DNA of 64,000 nucleotides. It comes from Actinomycetota bacterium (GTDB taxonomy: Bacteria > Actinomycetota > Acidimicrobiia > IMCC26256 > PALSA-610). The notes below the pieces were generated by a model, which was not told where the DNA came from, did not search any database, and was given only the letters and a program-made list of their open reading frames with translations. This document shows, piece after piece, positions 40,635-48,423 of this stretch. Location of the stretch: NCBI GenBank assembly GCA_003134555.1, contig PLBO01000113.1, positions 1-64,000 of the forward strand, written 5' to 3'. The first letter of the stretch is position 1. Each line of letters starts with the position of its first letter. Made by a program: the position numbers and the translations under genes.

Positions 40635-41432
40635 ATGACGGACATCGCAGTCGTCGACGGTCCGAGTCAGGAGCTGCCGAGTCAGGAGCTGCCGAGTCAG
40701 GAGCCGCCGAGTCAGGAGCTGATGGTCTCGGTTCTCGACACTTTCACGTTCTGCGCCGGCGACCGCGCCCTTCCCCTCCCGAGCGGTTCGCGCAAGCTTC
40801 TCGCGTTTCTCGCGTTGAGGGACCGCCCGGCGACCCGGCAACTCGTCGCCTCCACGCTCTGGCCGGAGGCGCCGCCGCAGGACGCGGCGAGCAGCCTGCG
40901 CTCGGCGCTGTGGCGGCTCAAACCCACTGCGAGCGCCGCCGTCATCGTCGAAGATCTCGACCTCGGTCCGCACCCGGCCGTGCGCGTCGACATCCGCGAG
41001 TCGAGGGCGCTGGCGCACCGCCTGCTCGATCCTTCGAATGAGATTCTGCCCGGCGACGAGACTGCCGCGGCCGTCGCGTCGCTCTCGGTCGACCTTCTGC
41101 CCGGTTGGTACGACGAGTGGGTCGTGATCGAGAACGAGGAGTGGCACCAGCTCCGATTGCACGCGCTCGAAGCGATGGCCGCGCATCTGACGAGCAGGGG
41201 TCGATGGGCGGAGGCCGTGATCGCAGCTCTCGCTGCGATCCGCGCGGAGCCGCTGCGCGAGAGCGCGCACGGTGCGCTCATCAAGGTGTTCCTGGCCGAG
41301 GGCAACCAGATGGAAGCGCTCGAGGGCTTCAACCGCTATCGCGCAATGCTGAAGTCGGAGCTCGGCATCGAACCGACTGCGCAGCTGACCGGGCTCGTGA
41401 GCAATCTCGGTCGGCGGCACTCCGACCCCTGA
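40635..41432 (+). CDS. SARP/BTAD-type transcriptional regulator
   Basis: The 265-residue protein has an N-terminal repeat tail, (PSQEL/P)x4, then a winged-helix-like part with RKLLAFLALRDRPATRQLVASTLWP and SSLRSALWRLKP, and the bacterial transcriptional activator domain RLHALEAMAAHLTSRGRW...AEGNQMEALEGFNRYRAMLKSELGIEP (in parts). It is like the DNA-binding half of AfsR/SARP regulators and has no ATPase domain. Such proteins often control secondary metabolism. It might control the neighbouring flavin monooxygenase and hydrolase, but this is inferred. Confidence 0.85.
   Translation: MTDIAVVDGPSQELPSQELPSQEPPSQELMVSVLDTFTFCAGDRALPLPSGSRKLLAFLALRDRPATRQLVASTLWPEAPPQDAASSLRSALWRLKPTASAAVIVEDLDLGPHPAVRVDIRESRALAHRLLDPSNEILPGDETAAAVASLSVDLLPGWYDEWVVIENEEWHQLRLHALEAMAAHLTSRGRWAEAVIAALAAIRAEPLRESAHGALIKVFLAEGNQMEALEGFNRYRAMLKSELGIEPTAQLTGLVSNLGRRHSDP
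40662..40721 (+). repeat. Four 15-bp in-frame tandem repeats at the start of the SARP gene
   Basis: The unit CCGAGTCAGGAGCTG occurs four times with one mismatch in the third copy (T to C). It encodes PSQEL, PSQEL, PSQEP and PSQEL. The unit length is a multiple of three, so slippage changes only the length of the protein tail. Confidence 0.9.
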
Positions 41433-41445
41433 CGGCTCCGTCAGA

Positions 41446-41940
41446 TCAGCACGGTGTGCGCGCGTCGAGCTCCTGCACCCGCGCGGCCAGGCTCACGAGC
41501 AGCTTTTGGCTGATCGAGGGCGACTCCTCGAGTAACGCGAGAAACTCACGTCGTCCGAGGATCGCAACCTCGACCAGGGAATCGGCCACAACCGTGGCAT
41601 TGCGCGGCGCGCGGTTGAGCATCGAGAGCTCGCCCACGACGCCTCCCGCCTCGATCGCGCCGACGCGTCGGCCATTGCGGAACACGCGGCACCTGCCCTG
41701 GAGTAACACGAAAGCTGTGGTACCGGTGGCGCCCTCGGTCATGAGCGTCGCGCCCGAGGCCCGTGTTTCGACGACCGCGGTCTTCGCGAGGAGCCTCAGT
41801 TCGTGCTTCGAACAGGCCGCGAAGAGTGGCACGGAAGCGAAATGGAGACGGATCGCCTCGGTCGTCGACGGCCGCATCGCCCCTTTCATGCGAGCTTGGG
41901 TGTTCTTGACTTCCTGGCGGGCGAGCTGATGAGGAAACAC
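41446..41940 (-). CDS. Cyclic-nucleotide-binding-domain protein
   Basis: The protein of up to 164 residues is one cNMP-binding domain: a helix SVPLFAACSKHELRLLAK, a beta roll with GTTAFVLLQGRCRVFRNGRRV, and the phosphate-binding cassette GVVGELSMLNRAPRNATVVA, where the Glu and the Arg of the canonical G-E-x-x-L-L...R-x-A-x-V motif are kept. No helix-turn-helix follows, so it is a sensor or regulatory module, not a CRP-type activator. The GTG at 41940 has AAGGAGG four bases upstream. It is convergent with the SARP gene. Confidence 0.9.
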   Translation of the reverse strand: MFPHQLARQEVKNTQARMKGAMRPSTTEAIRLHFASVPLFAACSKHELRLLAKTAVVETRASGATLMTEGATGTTAFVLLQGRCRVFRNGRRVGAIEAGGVVGELSMLNRAPRNATVVADSLVEVAILGRREFLALLEESPSISQKLLVSLAARVQELDARTPC

Positions 41941-41955
41941 GGGGCCTCCTTGCCT

Positions 41956-41971
41956 GACCGGAATGCCGGTC
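41956..41971. promoter_or_regulatory. Inverted repeat in the leader of the cNMP-binding gene
   Basis: GACCGG at 41956-41961 is repeated inverted at 41966-41971 with a 4-base loop, just before the ribosome-binding site of the gene at 41940. It could be an operator or an RNA hairpin. The strength of evidence is low. Confidence 0.35.
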
Positions 41972-42020
41972 GTGGCCTTCGATAGTCAACCACGCATGCG
42001 TGCGCGTCGCAGCCGGTTGA

Positions 42021-42026
42021 TACGTT
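42021..42026 (+). promoter_or_regulatory. -10-like hexamer TACGTT before the nuclease gene
   Basis: It lies six bases before the ATG at 42033. Confidence 0.5.
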
Positions 42027-42032
42027 TCGCAG

Positions 42033-42533
42033 ATGGCTCGTTCCCGGGCCGCGTGCGCGACGCTCGCCGTCGCCCTGCTCGGGAGCGCCGGGTGGGGCTG
42101 GCGGTCCGGCGGTCGAGCCGCGGCGAGATTCGACGCAACGGTGGTAAAGGTGGTCGACGGCGACACGATCGTCGTCGAGGTCGCGGGCCGCACCGAGAAG
42201 GTGCGCGTGCTCGGAGCCGACACCCCGGAGACTCTCGACCCCCGCAAACCGGTGCAGTGTTACGGCCCGGAGGCGAGCGCGCACACGAAGGCTCGGCTGG
42301 CTCCCGGCACCCGGGTGGCACTCGAGACCGACGCCGAGGCCCGCGACAAGTACGGCCGCCTGCTCGCTTACGTCTATGTCGGCGGTGTGCGCTACGACGA
42401 CGAGCTGCTCCGCCTGGGCTTCGCGCGTCTGCTGATCATCCCGCCCAACGGCGTGCACGCCCGCGTGATGCTCCGAGCCGAGCTCGAGGCCCGGGCCGAG
42501 GGCCGCGGACTTTGGAGCGCCTGCGGTAGTTAG
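42033..42533 (+). CDS. Secreted thermonuclease-like protein (SNase family)
   Basis: The 166-residue protein starts with a signal sequence (residues 1-28) and then an SNase domain: DATVVKVVDGDTIVVE, the catalytic Arg in KVRVLGADTPET, and DKYGRLLAYVYV with the second Arg. This is the length of a minimal OB-fold nuclease. It should cut nucleic acid outside the cell. ATG 42033 follows TACGTT by six bases. Its stop overlaps the stop of the PLP enzyme by four bases. Confidence 0.9.
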   Translation: MARSRAACATLAVALLGSAGWGWRSGGRAAARFDATVVKVVDGDTIVVEVAGRTEKVRVLGADTPETLDPRKPVQCYGPEASAHTKARLAPGTRVALETDAEARDKYGRLLAYVYVGGVRYDDELLRLGFARLLIIPPNGVHARVMLRAELEARAEGRGLWSACGS

Positions 42534-43882
42534 TGGGTCGTCGCGAGGATCTCGTCGACGATCTCCAGAGTCGTTCCCGGGTGCAGGAACGCCAGGCGTG
42601 CCACCGTCTCGTCGTGCCAGCGCGTCGGTACCACGAGCGCCTCGTGGTCGCGCATCAGCTGGTCGGACCAGGCTGCGTATTGCACGGCGTCCCAGCCGAT
42701 GCGCCGGAACAGCACGACCGAGAGCTCGGGTTCGCGCAGGAGCTCGAGGTGGGGGAGCCCGCGGATGCGCTCCGCCGCGCCGCGCGTGATCTCGAGCACG
42801 TGCTCGACCGCGTCCCGGTACGCGTCGGCTCCGTGCACGGCGAGCGAGAACCAAAACGGCAGTCCGCGTGCACGTCTCGTGAGCTGGTACGCGTAGTCGC
42901 CGGGGTTCCATCCGCCGGTTTGCTCGTTCACCGAGTCGAGATACGCCGCGTGCTGACCGTGGACGGAACGAGCGAGGCTCGGATCGCGGTAGAGCAGCGC
43001 CGCGCAGTCGAGTGGCGCGTAGAGCCACTTGTGCGGGTCGATGACGAGCGAATCGGAGCGCTCGATGCCGGCGAACTGTCCTCGAGCCGAGGGTGCGAGG
43101 AGCGCGCCACCGCCGTACGCGGCGTCGACGTGCATCCACAGATTGCGATCGTCGCAGATACGGGCGATGCCGGCGAGATCGTCGACGAGTCCCGCGTTCG
43201 TGCTCCCCGCGTTCGCCACTACCGCGCACACCGACGCGGGGTCGTCGCACGAGTCGAGGGCTTCCGCGAGTGCGCCGCCCGTCAGGCGGTCGTCGACGAG
43301 GGGCACGAGGAGCGGAGCGACGTCGAGGAGGTGCATCGTGTTGCGCACCGACGAATGGGTGTCGACCGTGATTGCGAAGCGCACACGCCTGCGGTTGTCG
43401 CCCAGGCGTCGGCGGCCCGTGTCGCGAGCGACGGCCAACGCGGAGAGGTTCGCGGCCGAGCCGCCTTGCACGAACGTGCCGCCGGCCCCCTCGGGCATGC
43501 CCGCGAGGTCTGCGATGAACCGCAGCGCCTCGTTCTCGGCCCAGACCGCGCCGGCCGATTCGATCCACGAGACGCCGCTGATCGACGCGAGAGACACGAC
43601 CGCGTCGAACAGCATCGACGCTTTGGTCGGCGCTGAAGGGATCCAGGCGAGAAACCGGGGGCTGTCGGCGCGGATCACCGCGGGCGCGAGCACGGATGTG
43701 AAGAGCTCCAGCACCGCCGCGGGGTCGTTGCCGGTCTCGTTGATCATCGGACGCGCGAGCGCGGCCACCTCGTTGGGTTTGATCGTCCCGTTGAGGGGAG
43801 TCGGGTCGAGGGCCACGAGCTCGCGCAACAGCTCGAAGACCTCGTCCGCGATCGCCTGAGTCGCGGCATCGAACTCGTGCAT
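42530..43882 (-). CDS. PLP-dependent decarboxylase/aminotransferase (group II decarboxylase-like)
   Basis: The 450-residue protein belongs to the group II amino-acid decarboxylase fold: TFVQGGSAANLSALAVAR with the pyridine-ring-binding part, HVDAAYGGGAL and DPHKWLYAPLDCA, in which the Lys is the Schiff-base lysine. Members decarboxylate aromatic amino acids, glutamate or diaminobutyrate. The substrate cannot be told from the sequence. The start at 43882 is backed by a -10-like TAGCCT seven bases before. Confidence 0.9.
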   Translation of the reverse strand: MHEFDAATQAIADEVFELLRELVALDPTPLNGTIKPNEVAALARPMINETGNDPAAVLELFTSVLAPAVIRADSPRFLAWIPSAPTKASMLFDAVVSLASISGVSWIESAGAVWAENEALRFIADLAGMPEGAGGTFVQGGSAANLSALAVARDTGRRRLGDNRRRVRFAITVDTHSSVRNTMHLLDVAPLLVPLVDDRLTGGALAEALDSCDDPASVCAVVANAGSTNAGLVDDLAGIARICDDRNLWMHVDAAYGGGALLAPSARGQFAGIERSDSLVIDPHKWLYAPLDCAALLYRDPSLARSVHGQHAAYLDSVNEQTGGWNPGDYAYQLTRRARGLPFWFSLAVHGADAYRDAVEHVLEITRGAAERIRGLPHLELLREPELSVVLFRRIGWDAVQYAAWSDQLMRDHEALVVPTRWHDETVARLAFLHPGTTLEIVDEILATTH

Positions 43883-43889
43883 TCGACGG

Positions 43890-43895
43890 AGGCTA
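43890..43895 (-). promoter_or_regulatory. -10-like hexamer TAGCCT
   Basis: It lies seven bases before the ATG at 43882. Confidence 0.5.
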
Positions 43896-43909
43896 CAGGG
43901 GCAATGTGT

Positions 43910-44209
43910 TCACTCTCGGAGCAGCTGCATGCGCATCTTGTCGATCGCACGACCGACCAGCGCGCCGGCCTCGGCGCGGCTGCACCCGAGGACCGGCGCA
44001 AGTTCCTTCATCGAGAGCGCGTCGCTGCCGTGCAAGCCGAAGCGGAGTCGTAACGCGTCGTGTTCCCGGGAAGTCAGCGTGTCGTAGGCGTGCGGTCCGA
44101 GGAGCTCGAGGGCGTCGAGGTCGGGTGCGTCGGCGACGAACTCGCGCGCCGCCGCATCGGGATACGGCCAACCGTCGTCGGTCGGGAACAGTGGCAGCGT
44201 CGATCTCAT
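43910..44209 (-). CDS. Free-standing sigma-70 region-4-like protein
   Basis: The 99-residue protein has, at residues 45-99, LTSREHDALRLRFGLHG, then MKELAPVLGCSRAEAGALVGRAIDKMR, which follows the pattern of region 4 of primary sigma factors (L-x-x-R-E-x-x-x-L-R-L-R-F-G-L ... R-x-x-x-x-x-x-x-A-x-x-K-L-R). Region 2, which is needed for core binding and melting, is missing. The N-terminal 40 residues are acidic and Pro-rich. It may bind RNA polymerase beta-flap or -35 DNA and so modulate transcription, but no such protein is known to me by name. ATG 44209 has GGGAGG six bases upstream. Confidence 0.78.
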   Translation of the reverse strand: MRSTLPLFPTDDGWPYPDAAAREFVADAPDLDALELLGPHAYDTLTSREHDALRLRFGLHGSDALSMKELAPVLGCSRAEAGALVGRAIDKMRMQLLRE

Positions 44210-44267
44210 GACGACCTCCCGCGACCCGATGGTCGTGGTGTCATCGTTGTCCGCTCGACGCGGCGCG

Positions 44268-46124
44268 TCAATGGTGCAGGCGGTGTGCGCGGTCCGGCGG
44301 TGGCACGGGCGGTGATGCAGCCGCGAGGGTTGCGCGCAGCTCTGCGACATGGTCACGCGGTGCGCGCCTGCGCTGAAGCAATCCGTGTGGTGCATGGTTC
44401 GCCTCGTTCTCGAGCAGCCCGAGCCAGGGCGACGGATCGCGGGGTGTCCGCCGGGTACCCGCGGAACGGGCTCGGGCCCACGAGCAGTGCAATTCATCCT
44501 CGGCGCGGCTCAACGCCACATGCAGGAGCCGCCGTTCCTCCGCCTGAGCCGCGTCGGAAGTCGACCAGGAGATCGGCACCATTCCCCGTTCGAGGCCGGT
44601 GACGAAAACGACGGTCCACTCGAGGCCCTTGGCGCGGTGGAACGTGACCAGGTCGACGCCGTGGGCGCCGCTCGACCCCGCGCCGGTCGCGGTGTCCAGC
44701 CAGGTCGCGAACTCGGTGACGCCACCGATGCCACCGACCGCTTCGAGGTAGTCACGCCCGAGTTCGAGCAACGCGTCGCGATGCGACCGTGCTTCGTCTG
44801 ACGCGACGGCTTCGTCGTCAGAGGCGAGATCGGCCAGGTGGTGCGCGAACGGGCGCCCCGGCAGCTTCCGCTCGACGTCTCGCAGCTGGTCGAGAAGGGC
44901 ACGCACCGGAGGCCGGGCCGCGAAACGCTGACCCTCGCCGATACGAAAGGGCACGCCGCGCCGGGTGAACGAGGCCTCGAAGCGCGACGACTGCGCGTTG
45001 GTGCGGAACAGCACGGCCATGCGGTGCCACGGCACTCCGGCGGCGTGGGCCTGCCAGCACGCGTCGGCAACCGCGCTCGCCTCCGCGTCGTCGTCGTCGT
45101 ACGCCGTGACGGTCGGAGGTGCGCCGTCGGGACGGACGGCCTCGGGCCGGCGCCGGGAGCGGCCAGCCGCCGGGCCGAGCGCGACCTCGGCGAGCGCGAC
45201 GACGGCCGGCGTGCTCCGGTAGTTGCGGCCGAGCGCGATCGTCCGGCCGCCGGGGAAGGTCCGTTCGAAGAGGATCAAGGGCGATGCATCGGCTCCGGTG
45301 AAGCCGTAGATCGCCTGGGCGGGGTCGCCGACCACCGTCAGCTCGTTCGCCTCGCCGAGCCAGGCGCGCAGGAGTCGCAACTGCAGCGGGGTGGCATCCT
45401 GGAACTCGTCGGCGAACAGATGGCGGAAGCGCCATCGCTGTCCGGCCGCGAACTCCTCGTCGTGCGCGATCGCATCCGCGCATTGGCTGAGCACGTCGTC
45501 GAAGTCGATCAAATGCCGGCGGCGCTTCTCGGCCTCGTAGCCCGCGTAGAGCCGCGACACCTCGCCGGCCCCTCTCGGGACGCGTCGCCCCGCCCCCTCG
45601 GCCGCCGCTTCATAGGCGTCGGGCGAGATGAGGCGCGCCTTCGCCCACTCGATCTCGGCGGCGACGTCGGCGACCGCCACCACGGAGGCCCCGCCGCGCC
45701 CGCCCATGATCGGCCCGAGCAGGCGCGCCTTGCGATCGAGCACACGTGGTGCTTCGCGGTTGCGCTCGGTTGCATGCCGGCGCAGCTGCGAAAGGGCGAT
45801 CGCGTGGAATGTGCCTGCAGTGATCCGGCCGTCGACACCGAGGCGACCGATGCGGGAGACGAGCTCGCCGGCCGCCTTGCGGGTGAAGGTGACCGCCAGC
45901 ACGTGGCGAGCCTCCAGGCGCCCCTCACGAGCCCCGTATGCGATGCGGCGGGTGAGCACCCTCGTCTTGCCGGAGCCGGCCGGAGCGATGATCGCGAGGG
46001 GGGCGGCGTCGGATGTGACAGCGTCGTGTTGGAGCGGATCGAGATCGTGGAGCAGCGCGTCGCGCACAATCGGACGGTACACAGCCGGTGTGACCGTCGC
46101 ATGCGACACCTTGGAACACGGCAT
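44268..46124 (-). CDS. UvrD/PcrA-type superfamily I DNA helicase
   Basis: The protein of about 618 residues has all SF1 motifs: the Q-motif DPLQHDAV, Walker A APAGSGKTR, AVTFTRKAAGEL, Walker B with DEFQD, VVGDPAQAIYGF, GRNYRST, HRAKGLEWTVVFVTGLERG and VALSRAEDELH. It is a 3'-5' helicase for DNA repair, shorter than PcrA (about 720) with no clear C-terminal HRDC domain. The start is uncertain: ATG 46124 is chosen, but a GTG at 46082 would give a start only a few residues before the Q-motif. It is downstream of a 394-base region without a gene and 58 bases before the sigma-4-like gene. Confidence 0.9.
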   Translation of the reverse strand: MPCSKVSHATVTPAVYRPIVRDALLHDLDPLQHDAVTSDAAPLAIIAPAGSGKTRVLTRRIAYGAREGRLEARHVLAVTFTRKAAGELVSRIGRLGVDGRITAGTFHAIALSQLRRHATERNREAPRVLDRKARLLGPIMGGRGGASVVAVADVAAEIEWAKARLISPDAYEAAAEGAGRRVPRGAGEVSRLYAGYEAEKRRRHLIDFDDVLSQCADAIAHDEEFAAGQRWRFRHLFADEFQDATPLQLRLLRAWLGEANELTVVGDPAQAIYGFTGADASPLILFERTFPGGRTIALGRNYRSTPAVVALAEVALGPAAGRSRRRPEAVRPDGAPPTVTAYDDDDAEASAVADACWQAHAAGVPWHRMAVLFRTNAQSSRFEASFTRRGVPFRIGEGQRFAARPPVRALLDQLRDVERKLPGRPFAHHLADLASDDEAVASDEARSHRDALLELGRDYLEAVGGIGGVTEFATWLDTATGAGSSGAHGVDLVTFHRAKGLEWTVVFVTGLERGMVPISWSTSDAAQAEERRLLHVALSRAEDELHCSWARARSAGTRRTPRDPSPWLGLLENEANHAPHGLLQRRRAPRDHVAELRATLAAASPPVPPPDRAHRLHH

Positions 46125-46518
46125 CGTCGAAACGCGATGTCGCGAGCCTCGACGCGGCAAGGCCCCGAGTAGTCTTCGCTGCGTTGGCAGCTCCGATCTC
46201 CTCGGGGCCCTACCTCCGGTGCCCAGTCGACAGGCATGCCCTCGCAGGCGCCCGCCAACCGGTTTGCCGGCCCGTACGCCTCCCCGAAGGTCGGCGCACG
46301 TCCCGGCCCGCGCGTACGTCCGTTCCTCCCCCGTAAACGGGCTCGGAGTCCGACGCATCGGCGAACCGGTAAGGAGGGAGAATAGGACCGCGCCGCGCGA
46401 GCGTCAAGCGGAATCGAGCAGAAAATTTTGGGTACGGAGTGGCTCGTCTCGCGCAGTTCGCGCAGCATTCACACCCCCCGCTGCGGAGGGTCGTGCCAAC
46501 GCGGTATAGATGGTGGAC
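46125..46518. other. 394-base region without a convincing gene
   Basis: Translations here are Arg/Pro-rich and read as non-coding. The region holds the promoters of the leftward helicase and the rightward metalloprotease-like gene. Two small hairpins have C-rich loops on the plus strand: CCGTT/AACGG at 46320-46340 (five Cs in the loop) and CGCAGC/GCTGCG at 46461-46485 (six Cs). I see no repeat, tRNA or known riboswitch motif. Confidence 0.6.
46505..46511 (+). promoter_or_regulatory. -10-like TATAGAT
   Basis: It lies seven bases before the ATG at 46519. For this reason 46519 is preferred to the ATG at 46510, which overlaps the -10. Confidence 0.55.
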
Positions 46519-47037
46519 ATGGAGATCGAGCTCGTGCGTGGGACGCGTCGGCGCAAGCACGTCGAAGCCGTGCTGATCGGCGATCGACTGCGCGTTTCGT
46601 TCCCGCGCTGGATGACGATCGACGAAGCGCAGGTGACCGCGCAAGAGCTCGCCGAACGTATGCGGCGGCGCACCGACTCGTCGGCGATCGACGTCGCCGC
46701 GCGTGCTCGGCGTCTCGCTCGCGACTACGGCCTGCCGCGTCCCCGGAGCGTGCGTTGGGTCGACAACATGCGTCAGCGTTGGGGTTCCTGTACGCCGGAG
46801 GACGGCGCGGTGCGCGTCTCGTCGCGGCTCGCGGCGTACCCGTCGTGGGTCCTCGACTACGTGCTCGTCCACGAGCTCGCGCATCTCGTCGTGGCGAGCC
46901 ACGGCCCGGCTCACGACGCGCTCGTCGACCGGCTCCCCCAGGCCGAGCGCGCTCGCGGCTTCCTGATCGCTATCGACCTCGACCCCTACGACGGCCACGA
47001 CATCCCGCCGCTGCTCGACGGCGACGTCCGGCCCTGA
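46519..47037 (+). CDS. YgjP/SprT-like metal-dependent hydrolase
   Basis: The 172-residue protein carries the zinc-protease motif LVHELAHLVVASHGPAH with HEXXH (HELAH) and a third histidine in H-G-P-A-H. It has the typical YgjP-type RWGSCTPEDGAVRVSSRL sequence just before. These proteins are related to M48 metalloproteases, and their substrates are unknown. They are cytoplasmic here, as there is no signal peptide. ATG 46519 is preferred to ATG 46510 because a TATAGAT -10 ends seven bases before it. Confidence 0.88.
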   Translation: MEIELVRGTRRRKHVEAVLIGDRLRVSFPRWMTIDEAQVTAQELAERMRRRTDSSAIDVAARARRLARDYGLPRPRSVRWVDNMRQRWGSCTPEDGAVRVSSRLAAYPSWVLDYVLVHELAHLVVASHGPAHDALVDRLPQAERARGFLIAIDLDPYDGHDIPPLLDGDVRP

Positions 47038-47068
47038 CGGATCCGGCCCTCGTGGGGGTCGGCGCGCA

Positions 47069-47074
47069 TAGAAT
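47069..47074 (+). promoter_or_regulatory. -10 hexamer TAGAAT before the PH/SHOCT operon
   Basis: TAGAAT is close to the TATAAT consensus and lies six bases before the GTG at 47081. This is the best -10 in the window. Confidence 0.6.
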
Positions 47075-47080
47075 TTCACG

Positions 47081-47722
47081 GTGCCGTACCCCAAGAAGCT
47101 GCTGAACGAAGGCGAGGAGATCGCACTCGATCTCCGCCCGCACTGGTGGTTCTTCTCGAAACACATCGCGACCGGGATCCCGCTGTTCGTCGTCGGCGGT
47201 TTTGTTCTCTCCGTCGGTAACAAGTGGCTGAACGCCCTGTGGGGGATCGTGGCCGTGGTTTGGGCGGGCTGGCTCGCCCTCAAGTACCTCGAGTGGAACT
47301 TCACGCATTTCGTCGTGACCGACGACCGCGTCATTTACCGCACCGGCGTGATCGCGAAGCGCGGGGTCGAGATCCCGATGGAACGCATCAACAACATCAA
47401 CTTCCATCAAGGGATCTTCGAACGGGTGATCGGCGCCGGCGATCTCGACATCGAATCGGCGGGCCGCGACGGCCAGTCGCACTTCGACGACGTGTGGCAT
47501 CCGGACGGCGTGCAACAAGAGCTGTACCGCCAGATGGAGGCGAACGCGAAGAAGCGCGCGGGTTGGTCGAATCCCGCACCCACCTACGCACCGTCCGCGG
47601 CGGCACCCGCGCCGCCGACCGTGCCGGAACAATTGCAGCAGCTCGCCGACCTGCGCGACCGCGGTGTCATCACCGCGGCCGAGTTCGAGACGAAGAAGGC
47701 GCAGTTGCTCGAGCGCATGTGA
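47081..47722 (+). CDS. Membrane PH-domain protein with SHOCT tail
   Basis: The 213-residue protein has two membrane helices (about residues 27-45 and 50-66), a bacterial PH domain (HFVVTDDRVIYRTGVIAKRGVEIPMERINNINFHQG, in blocks), a Pro/Ala-rich linker and a C-terminal SHOCT motif (LQQLADLRDRGVITAAEFETKKAQLL). The T-D-x-R-V-I-Y-R-x-G-V pattern is that of the bPH_2 family. It is probably an adaptor at the membrane. GTG 47081 has TAGAAT six bases before. It overlaps the next gene by four bases. Confidence 0.9.
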   Translation: MPYPKKLLNEGEEIALDLRPHWWFFSKHIATGIPLFVVGGFVLSVGNKWLNALWGIVAVVWAGWLALKYLEWNFTHFVVTDDRVIYRTGVIAKRGVEIPMERINNINFHQGIFERVIGAGDLDIESAGRDGQSHFDDVWHPDGVQQELYRQMEANAKKRAGWSNPAPTYAPSAAAPAPPTVPEQLQQLADLRDRGVITAAEFETKKAQLLERM

Positions 47723-48423
47723 CACCGGCGAGAGTGGTCTCGTTGGTACCGAGCGCGACGGAGACGCTCGTCGCGCTCGGCGTGCCGCCGGTTGCATGCA
47801 CGCGGTTCTGCGATCTCGCGGCCGTGCCGACGGTCGGGGGAACCAAGAACGTCGACGTCGACGCGGTGGTCGCGCTCGCGCCCGACCTCGTGATCGTGAA
47901 CGACGAGGAGAACCGGGTCGAGGACGCGGAGTCACTCGTCGGGCGCGGCCTTGTTCTGCATTCGATGTCGCCGCGCTCCGTGGCGGACGTTGGGACTGCA
48001 GTATGCGCGCTCGCAACGGCAATCGGTGCCGAGGCGCCGGCTCCGTTCGACGCATGGGAGGCGTGGCAGGCACGCACACGCACTCCGGAACGCTTGTCGG
48101 CGTTCATCCCGATCTGGCGACGTCCGTGGATGTCGCTCGCGGCCGACACCTATGGCTCCTCGCTGCTCGCGCACGCGGGAATCGCGAACGTCTTCGGCGA
48201 TTCGGTCGATCGGTATCCCGAGGTTTCGTTGGGCGAGGTCGCGGCGCGCGGCCCCGATGTCGCGCTGCTGCCCAGTGAGCCGTACGCGTTCGCCGAAAGA
48301 CACGCGCTCGAGCTGCGTGACGCCGTACCCCGACTGCGCGCGACGTTCGTCGACGGACGCGACCTGTTCTGGTGGGGGATTCGTACACCGGCTGCAGCCG
48401 AACGGCTGCAAACCGTCGGCTGA
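47719..48423 (+). CDS. Helical-backbone metal receptor / BtuF-like protein without signal peptide
   Basis: The 234-residue protein begins VVSLVPSATETLVALG and has VGGTKNVDVDAVVALAPDLVIVND and SLAADTYGSSLLAHAGIANVFGD, all in the periplasmic-binding-protein pattern of the BtuF/FecB class. There is no signal peptide or lipobox, so it should stay in the cytoplasm, which is atypical for a transporter component. The GTG overlaps the stop of the PH-domain gene by four bases (GTGA), and the stop overlaps the next ATG by one base. No transporter permease is in the window. Confidence 0.85.
   Translation: MTPARVVSLVPSATETLVALGVPPVACTRFCDLAAVPTVGGTKNVDVDAVVALAPDLVIVNDEENRVEDAESLVGRGLVLHSMSPRSVADVGTAVCALATAIGAEAPAPFDAWEAWQARTRTPERLSAFIPIWRRPWMSLAADTYGSSLLAHAGIANVFGDSVDRYPEVSLGEVAARGPDVALLPSEPYAFAERHALELRDAVPRLRATFVDGRDLFWWGIRTPAAAERLQTVG

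Noticed and set aside
41956-41971. CRP-like operator next to the cNMP-binding gene
   Set aside because: The inverted repeat does not match TGTGA-N6-TCACA, and the protein has no DNA-binding domain. It is kept only as a weak regulatory feature.
44268-46358. Helicase start at 46358
   Set aside because: The first 78 residues from there are Arg/Gly/Pro-rich and precede the Q-motif by too much; a start at 46124 or 46082 is more likely.
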